This document shows positions 58,601-64,000 of a DNA stretch of 64,000 nt, in pieces. The notes under the pieces are model-generated. The model saw only the letters and a program-made list of their open reading frames with translations. It had not been told where the DNA came from and made no database searches. Numbering within the stretch: the first letter of the stretch is position 1; each line of letters begins with the position of its first letter. This DNA comes from Pomphorhynchus laevis (taxonomy: Eukaryota > Acanthocephala > Palaeacanthocephala > Echinorhynchida > Pomphorhynchidae), in contig WNNJ02002706.1 of assembly GCA_012934845.2 (NCBI GenBank), positions 124,001-188,000 on the forward strand, written 5' to 3'. The translations under genes were made by a program, and so were the position numbers.

Positions 58601-60751
58601 CACAATGTTTTAGATAAAGTCGCAATGTTCAAGACAAATTTTCAAACTGTAAAAATTATTTATGAATAGCCTGTATATTTGAATATACAAGTTATGTATA
58701 TTATATACATAAATTGATTTGCTTGTTTTGCGATATGAAATGTTTATATTTCATTTGCTTCAACAGAGATGAAATTATCAAAACGTTATATTCTGTAATA
58801 ACGTTAAGGTATGGCATGAACGATAAGGTAATATGATTTTGAACATTCTTCAGTCACAAATATACAGGCTATTCACATAACTTACCATTCAGGATAGATA
58901 TAGACTTACCATTCAGGCAATTAAAATTGCCTGAATGGTAAATAACTTAATTATAAAGTATCGCTCAAGTATGCCAAGATCAATAATTAAGAAAATACGT
59001 TTATAAAAATCTTACTTTAACAAGAAATAAAATACAGAACACATTAAACTTGAAACAACTTAAATAATTAATAACTCACATCTCCTTTGGCTTTGAGTGC
59101 ATTGGCCATGTTACAATAAGCATCAATGAAATTAGGTTTAATATGTATGGCTCTACGGTAAGTTTCGATAGCCAAATCATAATTTCTAAACGTTGGCAAA
59201 TCATAAGATGTAAGTTAGAAAAGTAATACAATTATTACTTTTGATCATGTCTAAAGTAATTGAAAATTGATGAAAATTAGATAATAACAGTAGGAGAAAG
59301 GTCATTCGCAAAATATTAACTGATAAATATTATTAATATTCAATTTATTATTTTAATTTATTGTTCAGAAAAGGTGTTTTTATTTGTATTATAAATTATA
59401 GATTATAGATTATAAATTATAAATTATAGATTATAAATTATAAATTATAGATTATAAATTATAAATTATAGATTGCAAGTAATATATAAGACAGATTCAT
59501 TTAAATAAATTGAAAGTCGCTTTGAAAATCAACCTAAATAAGAAAAATTCATTTATCAAACGCAGTTTAAAAAACATTCAAAAAATGCTGCTATTTTTAT
59601 ATTAAGGTTAACGTGTTCTGTAAACTAAGCGTACAAGAATTAAGAGAAATCTACATTATATATACCCTACATTATCGTATTTTTGTTTTAAACGAGAATC
59701 GCAGTCAATATGAAAAGTGTACACCGAAAAAGGTGTTCGTTTATTTATAAATAGCACAAAACGCGACTATTTTGTTTACTATGAAGTTCTATTTAAATTT
59801 TTCTTATTTTGATATTAATCACTAAACGGAACTGTCAAATTCTTTTAAAGAAACCTATTTGTTGTAATTCCACTAAAAAACGAAATAAAATAAAATGCAT
59901 TCAATTGGAAAAATTCATTTAAATGGAAAAAATAGGCGACCGAAATGAGGTTCCTTCGCGGTATGGCCGATCTTAGCCTTAGAGATAAGGTTAGGAATTC
60001 GGTCATCCGAGATGGACTCGGAGTAAAGTCGCTGCTTCTCCACATCGAAGAAAGTCACCTGAGGTGGCTAGGACACGTTCTGATGATTCTAGAGATCACC
60101 TTCCTCAAAGGGTTTTCCAGGGCAGACTCTATGAAAAGAGACCTCGAAGTAGGCCTAGATACCGGTGAAGAGATCAAATCTCGAAACTGGCCGAAGACCT
60201 CGTTGGGATATCTGAAAGAGAACTCTGGTCTGTCGCCCAGGATAGTGATGTCTGGATTAGTTTGGTTCGTGCACTGCTTCAACGACTTGACACCCGAACA
60301 TGTTGTTGACAGGAATAATCTGGTGTAATATTATTGTTTATCTTGTCAAGAAATTGTTGCCGTTGTTATTAATTTATAATTTTGGACCAATCAAAGATAG
60401 TTAATTAATCAAATCAAAGTTAAAAATCAAAAGTAAAATTTAAAAATTTCTCAAATTTAAAATTTGTTTTGTAGCTTCTAAATTTTAAAAATTTGATTAT
60501 TTTATTCGCTAAAATACGAAACGTAAAGGCATACTTTTGTTCATAATAAACGCAAGCAAGATTTCCTAGAACAACTGGATTGTCTTGCGAGATACTCAAA
60601 GCCTTCAGATATGAAATGGCAGCTCTAAATAAAACTTTAATAATTTTGCTTTAAAGTAATAACAAAACAACCTATCATATATTTTTGCTTCTTTAAACAC
60701 ATTTCCTAAATTTACATGAGCTTCGATGAAAGCGGGATCGAGTGCTACAGC
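33545..60751 (-). CDS. OGT: O-GlcNAc transferase (UDP-GlcNAc:protein O-GlcNAc transferase), 5' part missing
   Basis: Twelve coding exons on the minus strand join in frame with GT-AG introns into 812 codons plus TGA. They correspond to the C-terminal three quarters of animal OGT: tandem TPR repeats, then the two catalytic lobes separated by a variable linker. The enzyme adds N-acetylglucosamine to serine and threonine of nuclear and cytoplasmic proteins; TPRs select substrates and partners. Catalytically important blocks of the family are present: NHP in the first lobe, [23 protein letters not shown] and [16 protein letters not shown]. One block is unusual: [10 protein letters not shown], where most animals have DFGNHPT. 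The protein is clearly more diverged from human OGT than is usual for insects. The first TPR exons were not found before 64000 and must lie outside. Introns are filled with mobile elements, the largest being 6.7 kb. Confidence 0.95.
34150..34575 (+). repeat. Direct repeat pair in an OGT intron
   Basis: Two diverged copies about 265 bp apart (34150-34330 and 34415-34575). Both contain a GC-dyad phrase (CTGATGAT.CACTGAG.ACTAAC...GCGCAG) and end in ATATCAGTATAACATCCTTACATTT. No coding content. Confidence 0.7.
34740..37760 (+). mobile_element. Gag-type LINE, copy B (decayed), in an OGT intron
   Basis: Plus-strand copy, antisense to OGT, between exons k and l. It begins with the ORF1 start (34770-35102), then has a deletion relative to copy C that removes the zinc knuckles. 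It resumes around 35395 with the ORF1 end, endonuclease region (about 35555-35960) and RT remains (36180-37490). Parallel stretches exist in copies A and C throughout. It is heavily damaged. Confidence 0.8.
34770..35102 (+). pseudogene. ORF1 N-terminus of gag-type LINE copy B
   Basis: A 110-residue frame: [40 protein letters not shown]. Copy C has the corresponding VSGDLASLEYIPEGE and VPKLSNLVIIRLLVPL. The frame ends early because of the following deletion. Confidence 0.7.
37978..38112 (-). CDS. OGT: OGT exon k (second catalytic lobe)
   Basis: 135 bp, 45 codons, acceptor CATTAG, donor GTAAAC. It encodes [17 protein letters not shown] and [10 protein letters not shown], equivalent to SVLWLLRFPAVGEPN and RIIFSPVAPK in human OGT. 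The intron to exon j is 46 bp. Confidence 0.96.
38159..38464 (-). CDS. OGT: OGT exon j (linker and start of second lobe)
   Basis: 306 bp, 102 codons, acceptor CATAG, donor GTATTT. The first half is divergent linker; the second half has [20 protein letters not shown] and QLYKIDPPT, which includes the lysine that contacts the nucleotide sugar in the family. Confidence 0.96.
39550..39828 (-). CDS. OGT: OGT exon i (first lobe and linker start)
   Basis: 279 bp, 93 codons, acceptor ATTTAG, donor GTAAGT. It encodes [20 protein letters not shown] and [19 protein letters not shown], then a poorly conserved stretch that starts the linker between lobes. Confidence 0.96.
40183..40308 (-). CDS. OGT: OGT exon h (first catalytic lobe)
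   Basis: 126 bp, 42 codons, acceptor TTTTAG, donor GTAATT. It encodes [20 protein letters not shown], then [14 protein letters not shown] and KPAPIQ. Confidence 0.95.
41532..41621 (-). CDS. OGT: OGT exon g (first catalytic lobe)
   Basis: 90 bp, 30 codons, acceptor TTTTAG, donor GTAAGA. It encodes [18 protein letters not shown] and [10 protein letters not shown], matching VFCYALSPDDGTNFR in human OGT. The 6.7 kb intron upstream contains the PLE at 42.3-45.6 kb. Confidence 0.94.
41870..42060 (+). repeat. PLE-end sequence, copy in OGT intron
   Basis: Contains TACTAGATAATAAATTTCATCA...GAAATACGTCATTAGTATG and the CTTATTCT...TTGTTAGTCAATTCA block. Comparable sequence stands at 5895-6050. It lies just upstream of the PLE at 42.3-45.6 kb. 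Confidence 0.6.
42700..43160 (+). pseudogene. PLE reverse transcriptase, finger region
   Basis: The segments [20 protein letters not shown] (with the PADKG signature), [17 protein letters not shown] and [20 protein letters not shown] match the start of PLE reverse transcriptases. They lie in two frames. Confidence 0.85.
43190..43615 (+). pseudogene. PLE reverse transcriptase, palm region
   Basis: The frame contains [20 protein letters not shown], then [20 protein letters not shown] and [15 protein letters not shown]. This is the PLE palm with the AMGS box; normal PLEs have AMGSPIAP, so the box is altered. Sequence corresponding to the YXDD box follows near 43570 in decayed form, just before the TA repeat. 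Confidence 0.82.
43623..43691. repeat. (TA)n microsatellite
   Basis: About 34 TA units inside the PLE; the exact length is prone to assembly error. Confidence 0.95.
44760..45233 (+). pseudogene. PLE GIY-YIG endonuclease
   Basis: Starts with a cysteine cluster ([13 protein letters not shown]), followed by the usual [20 protein letters not shown] and [20 protein letters not shown], then [19 protein letters not shown] and a proper stop. These are the recognisable parts of the PLE endonuclease that cuts target DNA. The frame from 44976 to 45233 is open. Confidence 0.88.
45321..45390 (+). ncRNA. Hammerhead-like fold in the PLE tail (decayed)
   Basis: CTGACAA at 45329, stem II GCTTT/AAAGC around a six-base loop, GAAA at 45352, then CCC...GGG as a possible stem III and GAAA/TTTC flanking as a possible stem I. 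The core differs from the consensus CTGATGA at two positions, one of them the catalytic guanine. Fold topology is right; activity is not expected. Confidence 0.45.
45531..45573 (+). ncRNA. Hammerhead-like fold at the PLE end
   Basis: CTGGACC (45531-45537) and GGTCCAG (45567-45573) form a perfect 7-bp helix. It encloses an exact CTGATGA core and a GCT/AGC hairpin followed by GAAG instead of GAAA. Stem III and the cleavage triplet are not evident. It may be a decayed hammerhead from a PLE terminal repeat. Confidence 0.45.
45640..46436. other. OGT intron DNA with an imperfect direct repeat
   Basis: A segment at 45950-46020 (AAGTCCGCTGTGCGGAATTAAACAACG... GGAATTCGTAATG) recurs at 46313-46390 with about one difference in five. 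The 290 bp between them have a small frame (46057-46320) without recognisable motif. This could be a short element with direct terminal repeats. Confidence 0.4.
46437..46930 (+). pseudogene. LINE reverse transcriptase, C-terminal fragment
   Basis: The conceptual product reads [32 protein letters not shown] (the typical YLG block after the RT palm), then [20 protein letters not shown] and [18 protein letters not shown]. It resembles the C-terminus of I- or R1-type LINE polymerases. An upstream stop divides it. It is on the opposite strand to OGT. Confidence 0.65.
47706..47853 (-). repeat. OGT: Partial copy 1 of the exon-f border segment
   Basis: Matches the tail of the segment at 49890-50038, including ~27 bp of OGT exon f end with its splice donor (exon part 47773-47799), but lacks the rest of the exon. 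Confidence 0.85.
47878..48371. repeat. OGT: ~490-bp segment containing the true exon f end
   Basis: Begins TATTCACATGTACAG and ends in exon f. It is repeated with over 97 percent identity by eye at 49493-49985. The true exon continues beyond the duplication boundary at GAAACCC. Confidence 0.88.
48344..48499 (-). CDS. OGT: OGT exon f (first catalytic lobe)
   Basis: 156 bp, 52 codons, acceptor CCCAG, donor GTAAGT. It encodes [20 protein letters not shown]. The histidine of NHP is retained; the residue two before it, normally glycine in DFGN, is cysteine. The last ~27 bases and the donor are copied at 47773 and 49957, each with one adenine fewer in the A-run of the coding strand. Confidence 0.94.
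49493..50038. repeat. OGT: Full copy 2 of the exon-f border segment
   Basis: Contains the ~490-bp unit plus a ~55-bp extension shared with the partial copy at 47706-47853. It carries an exon-end copy (49957-49983) that cannot be a working exon because it has no acceptor. Confidence 0.88.
50040..50690. other. OGT intron DNA, nothing recognised
   Basis: AT-rich. A phrase TAAAATGGTTTGTAAAATTGAAAATTTTGCTTT..TTCTCTTTACATGAT occurs at 50080 and again in diverged form at 50280, a weak ~200-bp direct repeat. Confidence 0.45.
50760..51200 (-). pseudogene. PLE GIY-YIG C-terminus and tail
   Basis: A 110-residue minus-strand frame: [39 protein letters not shown] and [13 protein letters not shown]. It is followed by [10 protein letters not shown], a stop and a tail with CTTGAAAAGGGTCAC...GTGACCGAAACG-type sequence. 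These are standard features of the end of a Penelope-like element. A short tandem of CTCTATATTAGTACT units lies at its N-terminal side. It is in the same orientation as OGT but has no link to the gene. Confidence 0.85.
51260..51918. other. OGT intron DNA with PLE debris
   Basis: The PLE-end motif recurs at 51265-51315. On the minus strand at 51480-51530 there is a CTGATGATGAACACA...TGTGTTTGAAAA hairpin phrase. No gene is supported; the frame at 51640-52011 is antisense to OGT exon e. Confidence 0.45.
51919..52098 (-). CDS. OGT: OGT exon e (TPR end and start of catalytic region)
   Basis: 180 bp, 60 codons, acceptor TTTAG, donor GTTTGC. It encodes [18 protein letters not shown] and the very conserved [15 protein letters not shown]. 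It is separated from exon d by a 5.9 kb intron that holds the DNA transposon and the ~400-bp repeat. Confidence 0.95.
52099..52799. other. OGT intron DNA, nothing recognised
   Basis: AT-rich, with short TTAATTATTTAATTATT runs. A CAAACATCAG...AACTTCGTATCAGATTCAATATAAACTTCGG phrase is locally duplicated. No gene. Confidence 0.5.
52800..53060 (-). repeat. Inverted copy of the ~400-bp OGT-intron repeat
   Basis: Read on the minus strand it contains CCGAAACG, GAATCAATAGCTGATGAG, GAAAATGTAGCGTAC and TTGTTGGCC, and its left neighbour carries AAGTTTTTCATTAAATCTAAT and GCTACCTTCAA in the inverted sense. These correspond to landmarks of the plus-strand units at 56.5-57.9 kb. Confidence 0.65.
53265..53415 (+). 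repeat. Short direct repeat, ~75-bp units
   Basis: AAACATTTCAATTTAATTGAAAATC...GATCCTGTTTAAAGGCAAACG and ACATTTCAACTGAATTGAATATT...CTCGTGTCCAAAGCCAAACG are diverged tandem units. No other content. Confidence 0.6.
53555..56346 (+). mobile_element. DNA transposon of unidentified superfamily
   Basis: Its ends are inverted: CAGTAGGGGGTCCAAAAA at the left and the reverse complement of CAGTAGGGGGTTCGAAAA at the right. Similarity continues inward to a TTTTGACA.AGTGT block, about 48 bp in all. The empty site is visible in the neighbouring repeat unit (AATGACTGCACAGG at 56729): left flank AATGACTGCG, right flank CACAGG. So the target duplication is two bases at most. Inside are remains of one transposase gene. 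Length 2.8 kb. Confidence 0.85.
53877..56083 (+). pseudogene. Transposase-like gene (decayed)
   Basis: The first exon (53877-53971) begins [16 protein letters not shown] and ends SADVYR. A 52-bp GT-AG intron (53972-54023) joins it to [16 protein letters not shown]. Later segments in changing frames include LFDICTCKC (54271-54297), [20 protein letters not shown] (54850-54910), [16 protein letters not shown] (55040-55090), [20 protein letters not shown] (55151 on) and [14 protein letters not shown] near the end (55667-56083 frame). These motifs belong to a transposase-like protein family seen scattered through arthropod genomes, with an RNase-H-like core. I cannot name the superfamily. At least five frame changes or stops make it inactive. 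Confidence 0.75.
57981..58478 (-). CDS. OGT: OGT exon d (several TPRs)
   Basis: 498 bp, 166 codons, acceptor ATTTAG, donor GTATCC. It carries four to five consecutive 34-residue TPRs, with landmarks [32 protein letters not shown] [30 protein letters not shown] and [19 protein letters not shown]. This is the largest exon in the window. Confidence 0.97.
58479..59079. other. OGT intron c-d
   Basis: Holds a small inverted repeat at 58895-58940 (ACTTACCATTCAGGCAATT and its complement). Nothing else is recognised. Confidence 0.6.
59080..59185 (-). CDS. OGT: OGT exon c (TPR)
   Basis: 106 bp, acceptor GTTTAG, donor GTGAGT. It encodes [18 protein letters not shown] and [15 protein letters not shown]. 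The upstream intron (59186-60534) contains the LINE fragment at 59925-60330 and an AT microsatellite. Confidence 0.93.
59391..59475. repeat. AT-rich microsatellite
   Basis: Repeats of ATTATAGATTATAAATTATAA, about 7- and 14-bp sub-units, in the b-c intron of OGT. Confidence 0.8.
59925..60330 (+). pseudogene. LINE polymerase C-terminal fragment
   Basis: A 127-residue frame on the strand opposite to [43 protein letters not shown] and [10 protein letters not shown]. These are typical of the C-terminal end of many LINE reverse transcriptase proteins (RWLGHV block followed by an R/P-rich segment). It lacks the polymerase core, and the stretch after WLGHV is damaged relative to the usual R.P....W pattern. 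Confidence 0.8.
60535..60624 (-). CDS. OGT: OGT exon b (TPR)
   Basis: 90 bp, acceptor ATTTAG, donor GTATGC. It encodes [20 protein letters not shown] and NLACVYYEQ, a TPR helix pair. Codon phase fits both neighbours. The intron to exon a is only 47 bp. Confidence 0.93.
60672..60751 (-). CDS. OGT: OGT exon a (TPR)
   Basis: 80 bp, acceptor CGCAG, donor GTTGTT. It encodes [20 protein letters not shown] and ends KIYDR with a split codon. It matches the human segment [20 protein letters not shown]. Confidence 0.92.
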
Positions 60752-61925
60752 CTGCGATAAAATAAAGATTTAAAGTGAAATTTATAAAAGTTCGTGATAA
60801 TAAAAAAGGTGAAGCAAAAAGAAAACGTTTAATTAAAATTAAAGATTACCGCAAAATCCTAATTCACAAAAGAAATACGTTTAAGAGAGATAAGATAATA
60901 TACAACTGATCTACACAATACGTCATATTAGGTTTATTTTTACCTAAGTGACTTTAAAACAGTAATGCAAACTACGAGAGTCGCCTTGAAAATCAATCAA
61001 GCAAGGTTCTTTTGGAAATTGACGTTTGCCATAAAAACATTTTATTCAATTTCTTAATGGTATATGCAATAGTTGTATATGTAATATTCAACTTTTGTAA
61101 TCAATATACAACTTAAAATTGACATACATAAGTCAAATGCTGGAACCTTAAATTCATGACAAATCATTAATTAAAGTGGAATAACTATAATCAAAAATTT
61201 CACTTTGTCGAGTTTTAAAAACTAGTAATTAGAGGTGGATGCTGCATTGTGCTAAAGTTTAAGAAAAACTTTAGGTTTAAGGTATAAGGTAGCTAAGTTT
61301 TATACCTAAGTGTTTTTTTAAAAACTTAGGTATAAGGTAGCTTTTGAGTGACTAAAACAATATATGCAATCAAAGCCTTGCTAAACCAAGATTTATCAGA
61401 ATTAAATTTCAAAACCATAATCTAATTTCGAACGCAACATTATTTCTTGTTGTACGAGCAATTAATTATAAAACACAAAAGGAACATTTCATTTTCGCAA
61501 ATGAAAAACATAAACGAAACGATAATGCATTTTCAAAACAGTAATAACCGTCAAAACAACATTAATTTTGATTTTCTAATGTTTTGCATTTACTGTTCAA
61601 CGATGTAGATCCATTACACGCTTAATAAAAGCGGATGTTTTATGAAAACAGAAACTATTACAAAAACCCGGTATTTTATACTTTAATAAAAGTGTTGATC
61701 GCTAAAAGAGTTACACATTTTTTGATTAACGTATTGGATCTTACAAGTTAATGATAAACGTTGAACCTGAAATCATAATTTTTTGCAAAGTTATAATTTT
61801 TGCAAAGCATATCACAAACTTATGAAAATTAAAAAAAAACTTATGAAACTTATGACTGAGAGAGGTATGTGGGTAAAACGTTCCTAAAATATGAAGTATT
61901 TGTTAAAACCTAAAATGGTAGTAAG
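60752..61925. other. OGT intron upstream of exon a
   Basis: AT-rich. A small foldback (61260-61345) contains inverted copies of TACCTAAGT and repeated GTATAAGGTAGC. No TPR exon of OGT was found here on the minus strand. Confidence 0.55.
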
Positions 61926-61969
61926 CCTTGAATGATACTAAAATGTAACCATTTACTTTTTGGACAAAA

Positions 61970-62345
61970 AATGAGTAAATTTAGCATGTCGGAGCGTTCA
62001 AAGAACTCAATGAAAACTAATTTTCCTGCCAATGCAATAAACGAGGTAAGTGGAGATTTAGCTTCTCTTGAATATATTCCGGAGGGTGAACTCCCCCGGT
62101 ACCAAAATTATCCAACCTGGTGATTATTAGACTTTTGGTGCCTCTGGAAAGGCAGAACATGTTTAATGTTTTTATAAGAGGCTTTGCCGATCGATTTAAA
62201 AAAAGGATATTGTTCAATGCGATTAAATATTATGAATCTAAGATTAAAATCTCATTCTGCACTCCTGATCTGGCAATGTCGTACGTCGACTACTTTAAAA
62301 AGAGCATTCGGAACAAGGTATAATTGCTTCCAAACCAATCCTGGC
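61970..62345 (+). pseudogene. ORF1 N-terminus of gag-type LINE copy C
   Basis: SMSERSKNSMKTNFPANAI, VSGDLASLEYIPEGELP, then after a frameshift near 62095 LVPLERQNMFNVFIRGFADR and ISFCTPDLAMSYVDYFKKSI. It aligns with copy B at 34770-35102. The acidic and basic mix with an RRM-like end suggests the RNA-binding domain of LINE ORF1. Confidence 0.65.
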
Positions 62346-62364
62346 AACAATAAAGATAAATAAT

Positions 62365-63175
62365 ATGCCCACATTCATTTCAGAAGAAGATATATCAGCC
62401 CTAGAAACTGATTACAAAATCTCTAACGTTCGCTTTATAAAAGGGATTAAAGGCTTCCCCATTCCCGTGGCGTTCTGCAATGCCCCGGTGGATGAAGCTC
62501 TAAAACTGTCGATTTCGACATGCAATCCTTTTATGGGGTATAATTTGAGATTTTCAATAATCGAAACCGATTCACTAACGTACCCTCACTGCAACAATTG
62601 TCATCAGTGGGGGCATTGGTCCACTGGCTGTTCTTTACCCCATAAGTGCGGCGTGTGTGGTACAACTGCTATTCATCCTGAGAAGTGCGAATGTAAGCCA
62701 TTTTGCGCAAACTGCGGTGGTGAGCACCCCGCATGGTCAAAAAAGTGTAAAATCTTTAAGGCGTACCAAAAGAGACACAGGGAGTGTGACAGCAAAACCG
62801 ACTAGCTTCGTGGAAGCTGTCTCGTCTAACAAGAAAGACGACAAGATGCCGGATACGGAAATTCTTAAACTTATTGAAATGCAGCATCAGGCATCAATGA
62901 TTCAACTTGAAAAATTGGTCCAAAAATTGGTGGGTCAATTAGCGGAATCTTTCCGTTCTCCTCCTTCTGGGAAGACCAACAATATTAAGAAACCACCAAA
63001 ATCTAAGAAACGAAACGGGTCAGCGCTAAGCATAGCCGCTCTGAAGCTTGCTCGGAAGGATTCGATATGGGCTATGGATAACGAGGGAAATGAAGATATC
63101 GCCCGTGGGCAAGCGACTCCATTTGTCGTGACGGGAAGCGGTAAAGGCGACCTTTCCGCCTCTAGTTGCGACTAG
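62365..63175 (+). pseudogene. ORF1 C-terminal part with three zinc knuckles, copy C
   Basis: Contains CNNCHQWGHWSTGC, CGVCGTTAIHPEKC and CANCGGEHPAWSKKC, three cysteine knuckles in the order known for I/Jockey-type LINE ORF1. The following part in another frame (to 63175) is basic and glutamine-rich with KLIEMQHQASMIQLEKLVQK, a likely coiled coil. The frame changes near 62790. Confidence 0.8.
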
Positions 63176-63209
63176 GTGGAGGGCGTCCCACTTCGGTAAC
63201 ACTTACGCA

Positions 63210-64000
63210 ATGGGAAGTAATCAAGGGCCTTTTTCACTGAATATCCTTCAGTGGAATTCGGGAGGTGCTTCCGCCCTTAGCCTTCTATCTGGTAGAGATG
63301 CAGATGTTATAGTCCTTCAGGAGACGCGGTCTATCCGTCTCCCCCAGGATATTACTCGATTTATCCCTAAGCACATATACACCCACTTTACTCCTTACAT
63401 AACCCCCTCACTCCTCTTCATCTCAAGGTCTTTTAACTAGTAAAAAGCTCCTTAAGATCATCCCTCCTATTAAACTACTCTTGTCCAGCCCTATCTTGTT
63501 TAGCTATATCACTTTGTAAGAACGGTAAGCGTATAAGCATAGCCAATGTCTATATTCGGCCAGGAGAAATTCACAAGAACCGTGACCTCCTGGATAGAAT
63601 ATTAGGGAGCGGTTATGACATGTTACTTGGTGACTTCAACGACATAACTGGTCGTTGGATTAATGCAGCACTCCGCAGTGCAAGGATTGACTATCTTATT
63701 CATAAACCACCTTCCCTCATCTTTCATTGCTCTACAACAAATTCTCTCCTCGACATATTACTGCTACATAAGATGTGGTTGTTAAAACCCATTTGCACCG
63801 AGCAGTCGCGTCAACAACAGACCACCTCTCATGACCTAATTCGCTGGCGGCTAGAGGACGATACGTTGCTTAGAAGAAGGTTTCACTTTGACCCTATTAG
63901 AGTGGCCTTCTTTCAGGCAGCTATCCAACTCTTCCCCAGAATTGGAATTGAGAGTTTGACCGAATTTAATTCCTACCTCTCATCGCAAGCTATCGCGATC
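63210..64000 (+). pseudogene. Endonuclease of gag-type LINE copy C, incomplete
   Basis: Begins [20 protein letters not shown], then LSGRDADVIVLQETRSIRLP, the first active-site blocks (N and E) of an apurinic-type endonuclease. The frame stops at 63440 and continues in others with LLGDFNDITGRWINAA (about 63620-63675). The window edge cuts it. Confidence 0.8.

Larger units (their letters stand above)
61930..64000 (+). mobile_element. Gag-type LINE, copy C, cut by the window end
   Basis: The best preserved of three related LINEs. It has an ORF1 in two or three frames (61970-63175), the endonuclease start at 63210, then endonuclease sequence running past 63900 with frame breaks. It is antisense to OGT and lies in or upstream of an OGT intron. 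The reverse transcriptase would be beyond the window. Confidence 0.85.

Noticed and set aside
60752-64000. Further OGT exons upstream
   Set aside because: I searched the minus strand for the TPR segment that should precede exon a and found none; the gene continues outside the window.

Overview
The window looks like nuclear DNA of an invertebrate animal, probably an arthropod. It is AT-rich, carries a multi-exon host gene with GT-AG introns, a nuclear-type tRNA gene, and many retroelements of the Penelope-like (PLE), CR1/L2-like LINE, gag-bearing LINE and Ty3/gypsy classes. The species cannot be named from the sequence alone.

Only one protein-coding host gene is visible: the O-GlcNAc transferase gene (OGT; sxc in Drosophila). 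It lies on the minus strand from about 60.75 kb down to the stop codon at 33.545 kb. Twelve coding exons (2439 nt, 812 codons plus stop) join in frame. They cover the C-terminal tetratricopeptide (TPR) repeats and the whole catalytic region. The N-terminal TPR exons lie beyond position 64000. Its introns hold a PLE, LINE fragments, a DNA transposon inside a ~400-bp tandem repeat, and duplicated pieces of one exon end. The second clear host gene is a tRNA-Ser(UGA) at 17.7 kb, minus strand.

Layout from left to right: a young-looking Ty3/gypsy LTR element (280-4185); a PLE with inverted flanks (4.2-6.0 kb); AT-rich DNA and a retroelement tail (6-7.1 kb); a nearly intact CR1/L2-like LINE ORF2 on the minus strand (7.15-10.2 kb); a decayed gag-type LINE (10.8-14.2 kb); a 464-bp tandem repeat with hammerhead-ribozyme motifs, ending beside the tRNA (15.75-17.8 kb); a 20-bp satellite (18.03-19.1 kb); PLE debris; a large inverted structure of two ~4 kb CR1/L2-like LINE copies tail to tail around a PLE core (20.8-29.9 kb), each with a minisatellite at its 5' end; PLE debris and a 136-bp tandem repeat (30.2-33.3 kb); OGT with its repeat-filled introns (33.5-60.8 kb); and a third gag-type LINE running off the right edge (61.9-64 kb).

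The strongest candidate for an unusual system is the 464-bp array. Two monomers carry a complete hammerhead fold (CTGATGA core, 4-bp stem II, GAAA, very short stem III, perfect 6-bp stem I) and a third carries a decayed version. This is the organisation of hammerhead-bearing satellites and retrozymes, whose transcripts cut themselves into unit-length RNAs that can be circularised. PLEs, the retroelement class known to carry hammerheads, are abundant in the same window, and weaker hammerhead-like folds occur in one PLE and in the ~400-bp OGT-intron repeat.
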